From: Actinobacteria bacterium OV320
GTDB lineage: Bacteria; Actinomycetota; Actinomycetes; Streptomycetales; Streptomycetaceae
Direction of reading: 5' to 3'
Length of the DNA stretch: 64,000 nt
Assembly: GCA_001298545.1 (NCBI GenBank)
Contig: LJCX01000028.1
Location: 248,001-312,000, forward strand
In this document: in pieces, positions 7,561 to 15,341 of the stretch
Layout: each line of letters starts with the position of its first letter
How positions within the stretch are numbered: position 1 is the stretch's first letter
The notes under the pieces: model-generated
The model's database searches: none
The model's input: only the letters and a program-made list of their open reading frames with translations
Told to the model about the DNA's origin: nothing
Made by a program: the position numbers and the translations under genes

Positions 7561-9036
7561 TCAGAACGCCCGTGCTTGCTCGCGCGGGGCCGGGGGGAGC
7601 GTGCGGGTCATTTCGAGGTAGCGGCCCGCGCTGGTGCGGCCCGAGTCGACAAGGACGCGCCGGGCGGCCAACGTTGGCTGGAGGCGCTTCAGCCGGTCGG
7701 AGAGGACCTTGCCGGTCGTCGGCCACCCCTTGGGCAGGGGACGGCAATCGTCGCCGCTGTAGAGGCGGCTGAGGCAGGACAGCCACTCGGTGGACGTCAT
7801 CCGCTGCGCCCCGCCGGGCTCGATGGTCTCGGCATGCTGGAGGACGGTCTGCGCGAGGAGGTCACCCTCGATCACGTCGTCGTTCAGGTCGTCCAGACTG
7901 GCCCGGTAGGCGGGCAGCGCCCCCAGACCGGTCGCCGCGTCGAACTGAGCGCACAGGTGCGCGAAGTCCGCCATCCGCAGGTCGGTCGGAGTCTCTGCCT
8001 GGGCTGCGCGGACCTTGACCGTGAGGTCGAGGAGCGAGCCGAGAACGATGGGGAGGACTTCCGCGTAGTCCGCCCACAGTTCCGCTTCGGTGCGCCGGAC
8101 GCGGGGCCGCTCCAGCCGCAGCGGTAGGAGTCGGTCCGCGAGGTCGGGCCGGATGACACCGACGTCGATTCCGGTGAGAAGCAGGGGCCGGCGGTAGCCG
8201 ACGCGGAAGACGTCCCCGTCGGTGAACAGGGCCCGCTTGACGCTCTCGACCCCGGTCACGATGCAGCACATCGCGTCCGACAGGTCTGACGTCACGTGGG
8301 AGAGGTTGTCCAGGGCGGTGACCCATCCGGCCGCCACCGCTGCGATCAGGTTCTCTTCGTCCTTCGGGGCGCGTCGCAGGTCGCCGCTCATGCCTTCGAT
8401 GATCCTGGTGAGCATCCGGCCGCCTGTGGACTTGCCTGCGCCCTGCGGTCCGGTCAGGAACGGCGCGGGTACGGGCGCCGACGGACCGAGGCAGCCGATC
8501 AGCCACACGATGGCCAGGCACTCCGTCTCGGCGTTGGCGAAGTTGCACAGCCGCATCAGCAGGTCGATGCCCTTGCCGCCCGTGTCCTTGGCCGGCAGGG
8601 GCAGTTCCCCGGTGAGTTGCGTGCGCCGCCAGCACACTTCGCGCGGGTCGGGGGTGAGGATGTCCCAGCCGGTGGGGTGGATGCGGACGGACTGCCCGTC
8701 ATCGCGGCCCAGGTCCAACCACGTGGCCCCGTCGAATCCGGGGGCAACGCGGATGTTCACGGCGTGCGTGTCCTCGTACAGCGCGAGCGCTTCGATCAAG
8801 TCCAACGCCTCCTTGAGCGCGGTCCCGTTGAATACGCCGACCCCGTCCCTGTACATGCCGACGATGAGTTCTTGGCGGTGGCTGCCGGTGGTGCCCTGGG
8901 AGCGCATAGGCCGGGCCACGGAATGGCCGTTGCGCTGCGCGTACACGGTCCCGTCGGCAGTTCGGAAGTAGCGGAAGTGGGCCTGTGCGTAGTCCGCGAT
9001 GACTTCGCGGCCGGGAGTCTTATCGTCCTCAGACAT
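7561..9036 (-). CDS. Replication helicase/ATPase of the element (RepPP-associated)
   Basis: A 491-residue protein with Walker A loop FLTGPQGAGKSTGG (P-loop 196-204) and a downstream acidic segment VTALDNLSHV that fits a Walker B/sensor region, typical of phage- and plasmid-type superfamily 3/AAA DNA helicases partnered with prim-pol primases. The N-terminal 150 residues probably contact DNA or the primase; a C-terminal helical region (about 400-480) may be a winged helix. ATG 9036 overlaps the primase-polymerase stop by 8 bp, so the pair is translationally coupled. It likely unwinds the element during autonomous replication. Origin contact is inferred from the adjacent repeat array. Confidence 0.82.
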   Translation of the reverse strand: MSEDDKTPGREVIADYAQAHFRYFRTADGTVYAQRNGHSVARPMRSQGTTGSHRQELIVGMYRDGVGVFNGTALKEALDLIEALALYEDTHAVNIRVAPGFDGATWLDLGRDDGQSVRIHPTGWDILTPDPREVCWRRTQLTGELPLPAKDTGGKGIDLLMRLCNFANAETECLAIVWLIGCLGPSAPVPAPFLTGPQGAGKSTGGRMLTRIIEGMSGDLRRAPKDEENLIAAVAAGWVTALDNLSHVTSDLSDAMCCIVTGVESVKRALFTDGDVFRVGYRRPLLLTGIDVGVIRPDLADRLLPLRLERPRVRRTEAELWADYAEVLPIVLGSLLDLTVKVRAAQAETPTDLRMADFAHLCAQFDAATGLGALPAYRASLDDLNDDVIEGDLLAQTVLQHAETIEPGGAQRMTSTEWLSCLSRLYSGDDCRPLPKGWPTTGKVLSDRLKRLQPTLAARRVLVDSGRTSAGRYLEMTRTLPPAPREQARAF

Positions 9037-9868
9037 GGCTCAGTCCCAACGTGTTCAGGGCGTTCGTCCACGCGTCGGTGCAGTGCCGGGGCGATTCGCC
9101 CTTGGCCTGCGCTGCGGTGAACAGCCGCGCGGTGTGGGCGTCGGTGAGGCAGCCGCACCTGCCATGGGTGGACAGCACGGCGAGGAACGTGCGGTAGACG
9201 GTGGCGTGCACCGCGCCGCGGGCCTCGGTGATGCGCTGCTCGGCCATGGCGATGCCACGGTCCAGATAGGTGGGCGTGCGGTGAGGGCACTGCCCGCCCC
9301 CGGCCAGCGCGGGCACGGTGACGGCCGCCGGTCGGGCTGTGGTCGGTTCCTTCACGGTCAGCGCGCGGACGACGTCCGGCAGGGCCGTCATGGTGCCCTT
9401 TCCGGGACCGAGCCACCGGACGTAGGCCATCGTCGACTTGATGTCGACACCGGGCCGGACGGCGTTGGCGGACTGCATGACGCCCTGGTAGAGCCAGTGC
9501 TCACCACGGGTCGTCGACACGGTCCGGGTGGTGGGCAGGCTCGCACGGGCCCAATCAATGGCTTCCGTGTTGTCGAGGTCGACGACGGTGAGTCCGGCGC
9601 CGCCGGGGTGGTAGGCCACCGCTGCCGCCTCGCGCCACGCCTCCGCCCATGCTCGGGAGCGGAGGACGGCGGGGTCCGTGGTGGCGGCGGCCCAGCCGTG
9701 GCACGGGTGCGAGCAGATACAGGGGCCGGGGTTCTTCATGTTCGGTCGGCCACCGCACGCGTTCGCTGCGCAGGCCGGGCAGTTCCCAAACGGCAGCTTC
9801 CCTGCCCGCAGCGGCAGGGGTGGGATCCCGCTCGCGGCCAGGTTCAGGGCGAGGGACAGGAGGTTCAT
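9029..9868 (-). CDS. Bifunctional DNA primase/polymerase (prim-pol)
   Basis: A 279-residue archaeo-eukaryotic-type primase-polymerase. The catalytic acidic pair lies in LTVVDLDN (D97, D99), the conserved histidine in RGEHWLYQG (H124), and a third acid in GVDIKST (D142). A Cys cluster near the N-terminus (C30, C33, C38, C50, C52, C56) probably binds zinc. ATG 9868 shares ATGA with the stop of the upstream DpdA-like gene and has AGGAGG-like bases before it. It would prime and extend DNA during replication of the excised element, together with the coupled helicase. Confidence 0.87.
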   Translation of the reverse strand: MNLLSLALNLAASGIPPLPLRAGKLPFGNCPACAANACGGRPNMKNPGPCICSHPCHGWAAATTDPAVLRSRAWAEAWREAAAVAYHPGGAGLTVVDLDNTEAIDWARASLPTTRTVSTTRGEHWLYQGVMQSANAVRPGVDIKSTMAYVRWLGPGKGTMTALPDVVRALTVKEPTTARPAAVTVPALAGGGQCPHRTPTYLDRGIAMAEQRITEARGAVHATVYRTFLAVLSTHGRCGCLTDAHTARLFTAAQAKGESPRHCTDAWTNALNTLGLSHV

Positions 9869-10749
9869 GCGGCGCTCCGGTCGGTCAGCATCGTCTGCTG
9901 GTGGGTGGGGATGGCGTTGATGACGCGTTCGCGCCACTTCAGGGCGTAGTCGATGCAGTTGGCGCAGTTCTTGTGCGTGTGGCCGGGCAGCGGGGGCCGG
10001 CGTCGGGCGTGGGAGCTCCAGGCGGCGGAATCCGCGGAGGCGAGCAGGTGGCCGACGCGTTCCAGGCCCAGGATCTTGAAGCCGAAGCCGTGCAGCTTGA
10101 AGCCGTGCGCGGCCATGGCGGTGACGATTGCGGCGCCCTGGCGGGTGGACTGCAACCGGCACACCGAACCGAGCCCGACGACCGGTTCGGCCCGCAGGTC
10201 GACACCCGCCTTCTCGTACAGCTCCACGCACCGCTCGTAAGCGGGGATGGTGTCGCCTTGGATGACGGGGGCGATGCGCAGGTGCGGGGCGAGGGAGCGC
10301 AGTTCGAGGAAGTTGGCCACGGTGCGGCGTTGGTGTTCGGCGACGCTGAGGTGGGTGCCGACGAAGTACTGTCCTCCGAACCAACCGCCGTCGATGATCG
10401 CTTTCTCGCACATCCAGTCTTGCGGGGCGGCCCAGTCGTAGGGGCCGACGTGTTCCCAGATGCGGCGCAGGTCATCGACGTACTGGCGTGGAGTGCGGGT
10501 CCAGGTGCCTTTGTTCTTCAGGTCCATGAAGCCGCCGGAGTCGACGGCGTAGGGGCCGCGGGCAACGTCCCACTTCACGGCCCGGTCGAAGTGCTCGGAC
10601 TTCAAGAACAGCGGCACGTCGGTCCACCGGAGCCAGTGCCGTTTGTGGGTGGTCAGGTAGAAGCGCATCCCGCCCGTGGCCGGAGCTCCGGGCGCGGGGA
10701 TGGGGGCGGCCGGCGGTAAGGCTCGCCGAATGTCGGTGGGTTGGGTCAT
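9865..10749 (-). CDS. DpdA/queuine tRNA-ribosyltransferase-like protein
   Basis: A 294-residue TIM-barrel protein of the tRNA-guanine transglycosylase superfamily. YAVDSGGF (D70) matches the TGT active-site DSGGF; GLGSVCR (192-198) corresponds to the base-recognition GGL loop; and LHGFGFKILG (219-228) fits the family's late strand. CANC (C262, C265) near the C-terminus could be part of a zinc site. Relatives include DpdA proteins, which insert 7-deazaguanines into DNA. Genes of this type recur in actinobacterial plasmids. No queuosine-precursor synthesis genes are present nearby, so the substrate would come from the host. Whether it acts on DNA, RNA or neither is unknown. Confidence 0.72.
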   Translation of the reverse strand: MTQPTDIRRALPPAAPIPAPGAPATGGMRFYLTTHKRHWLRWTDVPLFLKSEHFDRAVKWDVARGPYAVDSGGFMDLKNKGTWTRTPRQYVDDLRRIWEHVGPYDWAAPQDWMCEKAIIDGGWFGGQYFVGTHLSVAEHQRRTVANFLELRSLAPHLRIAPVIQGDTIPAYERCVELYEKAGVDLRAEPVVGLGSVCRLQSTRQGAAIVTAMAAHGFKLHGFGFKILGLERVGHLLASADSAAWSSHARRRPPLPGHTHKNCANCIDYALKWRERVINAIPTHQQTMLTDRSAA

Positions 10750-10837
10750 TCTGGATGTCTCCAGTCCTGTTGAGGGTGCTGGTTGGCAAGGGCGGCCCCG
10801 CGACTTTGGCGAGACGAGGGGGCCGCCCTTGGCGTAG

Positions 10838-11149
10838 CTAGTGGCTCTTGCCGCGGGCGAGCTTGAGGGTGATGCCGCCGGCCCCGATGGGTCCGGCGGC
10901 GCTCGCGATGACGGTGAAGGTGTGTGCGGCGGCATCGAGTAGGAAGCAGAGGGCGGCGACCAGTCCCCAGCCACCGGCGACGGTCGCGCCGGCGATCGCG
11001 AACGGCAGCAGTAACCGACGCCACTCGACACCGGCCGGGGGCCGGTCGTTGACGACGAACACGACCGGTTGCCCGGTCGCCTGGGCGCGCTGGAAGACGT
11101 CGGCGGGGATGTGCGGGGCGATCTGGCCGGGCGGGGTGTGCTGGCTCAT
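10838..11149 (-). CDS. Small membrane protein of the transfer region
   Basis: A 103-residue protein starting MSQHTPPGQIAPHIPADVFQ with two adjacent hydrophobic segments (LLLPFAIAGATVAGGWGLVAALCFLL and FTVIASAAGPIGAGGITL). The placement directly after the translocase gene and the size resemble small Spd-like spread proteins of Streptomyces elements, but I do not recognise a named family. ATG 11149 has GGGAG upstream. An 88-bp gap separates it from the DpdA-like gene, and the GCGACAAG array separates it from the translocase gene. Confidence 0.6.
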   Translation of the reverse strand: MSQHTPPGQIAPHIPADVFQRAQATGQPVVFVVNDRPPAGVEWRRLLLPFAIAGATVAGGWGLVAALCFLLDAAAHTFTVIASAAGPIGAGGITLKLARGKSH

Positions 11150-11221
11150 TTCAGGCTCCCTCAGGGTGTGCCGCGGGCCCGCGCCAACAGGTGGCGCGGG
11201 CCCGTGCGGTGGGTGGGTGTG

Positions 11222-11379
11222 CTTGTCGCGTTGCTTGTCGTCTCTCTTGTCGTGCGGCTTGTCGCCTTGCTTGTCTTGTCGCTTGTCTTGTCGCTTGTCG
11301 CCTCCCAGGTCACAAGCCGTTTCCGACCCTCACAGGGACAGGAGGCGACATGTGTACGGGCGAGGCGACAAGCGACAAG
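11222..11379. repeat. GCGACAAG repeat array, candidate clt/TraB recognition sites
   Basis: On the plus strand, CTTGTC-type units begin at 11222, 11234, 11246, 11258, 11270, 11282 and 11294, an exact 12-bp period, with two more at 11275 and 11287. Perfect CTTGTCGC occurs at 11222, 11258, 11275, 11287 and 11294; the others have one or two changes at the end. Two inverted perfect copies (GCGACAAG) lie at 11365 and 11372. The array abuts the 3' end of the FtsK/TraB gene. Streptomyces TraB proteins bind 8-bp repeats in clt loci, so this is a candidate transfer site. Confidence 0.6.
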
Positions 11380-11382
11380 TGA

Positions 11383-13506
11383 TCAGTCCTGCGGGGGCTG
11401 TCCGGGGGCGTGCCGGTGGTGGACGTAGCGGGCCTTGGTGCCCTCCCCGACCCGCACCGCGGTGCCGTCCGTGACCCAGTCTTTGAGCCAGCCGACGACC
11501 GTTTGACGGGTGGTGCCGTGTTCGTCGGCGAGTGCGCGGGCGATCGCGGATGCCCCGGTCCCTTCGGGGCCGGAGGCGAGCAGGGCGGCGAGCGCAGCGC
11601 GCTGCGCGGGGCTGTCCTGCTCGCCGCGCAGCGCGGACAGGTTCAGCCCGCCCGCGCCGGGCGGCGGGGTGGTGGCGGGGGTGTGCGGGTCGCGGGTGGT
11701 GTCGAATTCGGCGTCGATCTGCTCACGGAAGCGGCGGGCGAGTTCGTCTTCCTCCGACCCGGGCCGCGCCGGCTCGCTCCGCAGGGCGGACAGGTTCAGC
11801 CCGCCCCCGGGCGCCGCGGCCTCCACGTCCCCGGCACCATCTCCCATGACCTGGTCGCGCATCCATGCGGTGCGGTCGGTGTCCCAGCGTCGGGCGTAGG
11901 CGGGTCCGGCGGCCTTGGCGGACACGTCATCGAGCATCGGGTGCCGGTCGGAGGTGGCGGCGATGATGTCCCGGATCTGGTTCGGGAGGATCCGCCACGC
12001 CTTGAACAACCCTGCCGGTGACTCGGGCGTGCTCATGAAACCGGCACCCTTGTACGGCGCCTGCTCCACACGCAGCCCCCGCGCCCCGGGGAACATCTTG
12101 GACAGGTCCATGCCCTCGGTCTCGCCGCCGGTCAACGCGACGCGCACCTTGGCCTCGCGGCGGATCATCAGGTTTCCCAGCACGCTGCCGGTCGCACCCA
12201 GGGCGGTGAGTACGGTGCGTACGCCCATGGCGCGGGCGATCCGGATGACTTCGAGGATCTTGTCCCCGAGCTTGCGGACCTGCCGGTCGGGGCTGGCCAG
12301 GATCTCCGCGCCCTCGTCGATGACGAGCATGATCTGAGGGATCCGGGGGCCGATCGGGAGCAGGTCGGTGTTGGCCTTGGACAGCAGGTCCTGATAGCTC
12401 ATCTTGCGCTGTTTGGCCACGCGCACCGCGGTGTCCAGCATGGTCATGGCCTCATCGAACGTGCCGGCGAGCCAGTCCACACCCGGGCGAACGGGCTTGC
12501 CGTCCTCCCGCACGATCTCCCCGTTCAGTGCGGGCAGCACCCACGGGAGCCCTGCCGAGCCGGCGTTGAGGTCGATCACCCAAGTGAGGACGTCTTCGGC
12601 GCGGGCGAACCCGGCGAGGATCGCGTGCACCATGTTCGTCTTGCCCGATCCGGCCGGTCCGACGATCAGCGCGCACTGCTCACGCAGGTAGGCCAGGATC
12701 TGCTGCGCGTTGGTGCGATACCCCCACGGGATGCCGGTGTGCAGCGACAGGACGCTGTAGTCGGTGGGGTAAGTGCGCTCCTGCTCCAGGACGTTGACCG
12801 TGGTCACGTCGATGATGACGCGGCCCTGGCGGATGCCGGGCGAGGCGGTGGCGGTGCAGCCGTGCGGCAACCGCGCGTCCGCGGACAGCCGCGGCGACTC
12901 GGCAGCAATCTTGTTCCAGGTGGCGCCGCCGGGCGGGAGTTCGGCGTCGATGGAGAACCCGGCGCCGGTCTCCCACATCTCCACCCCCAGCACCCGCACG
13001 GTGACCGAGCAGACGCGCTGGATGCGGTCGGCCCATTCCGCGGCGATCGCCCGGCGCTCCGCGGACAACTCCGCGGCGATCTGCCGCTGTTCCGCCGCAA
13101 TGGCCTCCTCCTCGCGCGCCTCCTCGAACAGCGCGGAAGAGCGGGCCGCGGCGCCGATCCCGACACCGACGGTCGCGAGGGAACCGAGCGCGGCCCAGGT
13201 CAGCGGGCCGTGGGTCATGGCCCAGGTGGTCCAGCCTGCTCCGACGAGCCAGGAGGCGGCGCGGGTGGCGAGGGTCCGGCCGGCATTGCGCACGCGCAGG
13301 CCGGCGACGGTGTGACCGAGGGCGCCGGCCGCGCCGACGGCGAGTGCCCATCCGAGGGGCATGGCGGTAGCGGCGCCGGTGGTGGCGACGGCGAAGGCTC
13401 CGGTGGTGGCGGACAGGGCGCCGGTCACGGGTCCGTGACCGGCCGCCCAGTCCAGCACCGGGCCACTGCCGACGTGCTGCTTCTTTGCGGTGGCGGTGCT
13501 GCTCAT
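11383..13506 (-). CDS. FtsK/SpoIIIE-type DNA translocase, conjugal transfer (TraB/TraSA-like)
   Basis: A 707-residue hexameric-type translocase that would pump double-stranded DNA from donor to recipient mycelium. Two N-terminal hydrophobic stretches (about 35-70 and 85-120) anchor it in the membrane; a charged coiled coil follows (126-160). Walker A is GPAGSGKT (283-290) and Walker B IMLVIDEGAE (D397, E398). The C-terminal 75 residues form a winged helix (GTGASAIARALADEHGTTR...VVGWLKDWV), the part that in TraB reads specific 8-bp DNA repeats; such an array abuts this gene. GGLNLSALR occurs twice (about 568 and 619) in the linker. It lies one base after the Spd-like gene. Confidence 0.92.
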   Translation of the reverse strand: MSSTATAKKQHVGSGPVLDWAAGHGPVTGALSATTGAFAVATTGAATAMPLGWALAVGAAGALGHTVAGLRVRNAGRTLATRAASWLVGAGWTTWAMTHGPLTWAALGSLATVGVGIGAAARSSALFEEAREEEAIAAEQRQIAAELSAERRAIAAEWADRIQRVCSVTVRVLGVEMWETGAGFSIDAELPPGGATWNKIAAESPRLSADARLPHGCTATASPGIRQGRVIIDVTTVNVLEQERTYPTDYSVLSLHTGIPWGYRTNAQQILAYLREQCALIVGPAGSGKTNMVHAILAGFARAEDVLTWVIDLNAGSAGLPWVLPALNGEIVREDGKPVRPGVDWLAGTFDEAMTMLDTAVRVAKQRKMSYQDLLSKANTDLLPIGPRIPQIMLVIDEGAEILASPDRQVRKLGDKILEVIRIARAMGVRTVLTALGATGSVLGNLMIRREAKVRVALTGGETEGMDLSKMFPGARGLRVEQAPYKGAGFMSTPESPAGLFKAWRILPNQIRDIIAATSDRHPMLDDVSAKAAGPAYARRWDTDRTAWMRDQVMGDGAGDVEAAAPGGGLNLSALRSEPARPGSEEDELARRFREQIDAEFDTTRDPHTPATTPPPGAGGLNLSALRGEQDSPAQRAALAALLASGPEGTGASAIARALADEHGTTRQTVVGWLKDWVTDGTAVRVGEGTKARYVHHRHAPGQPPQD

Positions 13507-13507
13507 C

Positions 13508-15097
13508 TCAGACGTTCCAGCCCTTCTCAGCCTCGCTGCCGTTGCGGGGGTCCTCGTGGCGGGCGATGTCCTGCGCGTGGACCTGCCGGAACATCGGCCC
13601 CATGTCCTCGGCCACGGCCACGGCGCTCATCAGGGCGCCGAAGATGTCGTTGAAGCCGTCCGCGACCTCCTTCTCCAGCGGGAACTCAGAGTCGGAGCGC
13701 TCCGCGAGAAGCTTCATCACATCGGCCACGAACGTCAGCGCGGCCGGCAGACCCTCGACCATGGACAGGATCTCCATGCAGCCGTCCGGCTCGTAGGTGT
13801 TGGCGGCGGCACACATGTCCATGGCGTGGTTCTCGAAGTTGAATCCGGAGCCGATCGACACGCTCTCTCCTTCAGTGGCAGGGGTGTTCGTGCTGGTGGG
13901 GACCGTGGCCGCGGGACGTTCGACGCCGTCCGCGATGCCGTCCGTGCCGTCCTGCGTCGCCTCCGCGTCCGCGGCGGCCTCCTGCTCGCGCAGGTCCTCT
14001 CGGGTGTTCGCGTCGCGCTCCGCGGCCTGCTCGGCAGCCGTATCGACCATCCGCCGATACAGGCTCCGCCCGGGATGGATCAGGGCCGGGATGCCGAGCT
14101 TGCGACCGATCCACGTCGACACGCAGCCCAGCAGCCCGACCGGCAGCGCCAACAGCGCAGCCAGCAGTCGGCGCCCCTGGAAGCGGGCCGCGGACCGGCG
14201 CAGCGCCTTCCGCGCCGCCTTACGGGCCGGGGCCTTACGCACCTGCGCCCGCTGCGCCGTGACCGTGGCGCCCGTCTTGGCGTCACGCTTGTTGCGCTGC
14301 TTCGTGATCGCCGCATCCCGCGCGGCGCGGGCCTTGCGCGCGGCGCCGCCTATCAGACGGCCTGCCAGACCAGGACGCTTGCCCAACCTGCTGCCGGCGG
14401 CGGCTTTGGCGTTGCGGCGCGCGTCGGCGACCGCGCGGCGCGCGCTGGTGGTCTGTGCCCGCTGTGTGCCGCGCGATCCTGCCGCCGCTTTCTGTGCGGC
14501 CCGCAGCGCCTTGACCTGCCCGACCCGACCCGCAGCGCCCTTGCTTGCGCCCGCCGCATGCTTGGACGTGCCGTGGCCGAACTTGCTGGGAGTCTTTCCG
14601 CTGGTGGCAGTGCTCTGTTGGCGGGCCGCAGTGCCGCCGGTGGTGCGGCGGTGCTGGCCGGGGACCTTGCCCGACCGGCCACCGGCACCGCCAGCGGGCG
14701 AGCCTCCCGAACGGCTCCCTGAGCCGCTGCGGTTGCCCGTACCGGAGCTGCGCAGCCCAGCGGAGCGGGCGGCGGACCGGCCGGCGGTGCGGGCCGCGGA
14801 CTTGCGAGCCTCGCGGCGCGGGCTCGTCTTGCGGGATCGGGTAGCGGCGACCGTACCGAGCACGACCATGCCGGTTGCGGCAACTGCCGCGGCGATCGGG
14901 CCACCGGCGAGGGAAGCGGTGGCGACGGCGCCGACCGTGCTGTTCGCTCCGGACAGGGCGAGCGGGACGATGGGCCATCCGCCGGGCGTGTGCTCCACCT
15001 CCTTCACGTCCTTGCCCTCGGCGGTGGCGGGAGGGGTGTCGGGCGGCGGGGCCGGTGCAGCCGGGACTACTACCGGCTGAGTGCTGAGTTCCGTCAT
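13508..15097 (-). CDS. SpdB-like spread/transfer membrane protein
   Basis: A 529-residue protein, MTELSTQPVVVPAAPAP at the N-terminus, with ATASLAGGPIAAAVAATGMVVLGTVAA as a membrane segment. A very basic Ala/Arg/Lys/Ser-rich middle (about 95-310) is likely to bind DNA or wall polymers. LLAALLALPVGLLGCVSTWIG is a second membrane segment, followed by an acidic C-terminus. The composition suits large Spd proteins that help spread elements within mycelium. The ATG at 15097 has GGAG upstream, which rules out a longer reading. It is immediately followed by the translocase gene. Assignment rests on architecture and context. Confidence 0.65.
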   Translation of the reverse strand: MTELSTQPVVVPAAPAPPPDTPPATAEGKDVKEVEHTPGGWPIVPLALSGANSTVGAVATASLAGGPIAAAVAATGMVVLGTVAATRSRKTSPRREARKSAARTAGRSAARSAGLRSSGTGNRSGSGSRSGGSPAGGAGGRSGKVPGQHRRTTGGTAARQQSTATSGKTPSKFGHGTSKHAAGASKGAAGRVGQVKALRAAQKAAAGSRGTQRAQTTSARRAVADARRNAKAAAGSRLGKRPGLAGRLIGGAARKARAARDAAITKQRNKRDAKTGATVTAQRAQVRKAPARKAARKALRRSAARFQGRRLLAALLALPVGLLGCVSTWIGRKLGIPALIHPGRSLYRRMVDTAAEQAAERDANTREDLREQEAAADAEATQDGTDGIADGVERPAATVPTSTNTPATEGESVSIGSGFNFENHAMDMCAAANTYEPDGCMEILSMVEGLPAALTFVADVMKLLAERSDSEFPLEKEVADGFNDIFGALMSAVAVAEDMGPMFRQVHAQDIARHEDPRNGSEAEKGWNV

Positions 15098-15176
15098 GCT
15101 GAGCGCACTCCTTTTGGGGAGTAGGGCCCGACCGGGGCCGTGAGAAGTTGCCGGTCGGGCCTGCTGACGTGTGGGT

Positions 15177-15341
15177 TCAGGCGGCGCACTGTTCTTCGGC
15201 GGCCAGGCACACACCGCAGATGCCGTGCGAGCGCGGGATGCAGTAGCCGACGTCCAGCCGGCAGCGCGGGCAGCACGGGTAGGTGGGTATGCCGTAGCGG
15301 GCGCCGTTCGGGTCGAAGCAGCGGCTGTAGGCGGTCGGCAT
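15177..15341 (-). CDS. Small Cys-rich zinc-ribbon-like protein (54 residues)
   Basis: A reading frame of 54 codons: MPTAYSRCFDPNGARYG..., with YPCCPRCRLDVGYC and a later ICGVCLAAEEQC. Paired CxxC motifs (CPRC and CGVC) suggest one structural zinc site. Its start overlaps the DUF2637 stop by one base (TGATG), a strong sign of coupled translation, and codon use fits its neighbours. It ends 80 bp before the Spd-like start. I do not recognise a named family. Small zinc proteins in this position are common in actinomycete elements and could modulate transfer or regulation. Confidence 0.7.
   Translation of the reverse strand: MPTAYSRCFDPNGARYGIPTYPCCPRCRLDVGYCIPRSHGICGVCLAAEEQCAA

Noticed and set aside
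11191..11382. Small plus-strand frame over the GCGACAAG array
   Set aside because: Its Cys/Leu/Ala/Arg repeats are a by-product of the DNA repeat.
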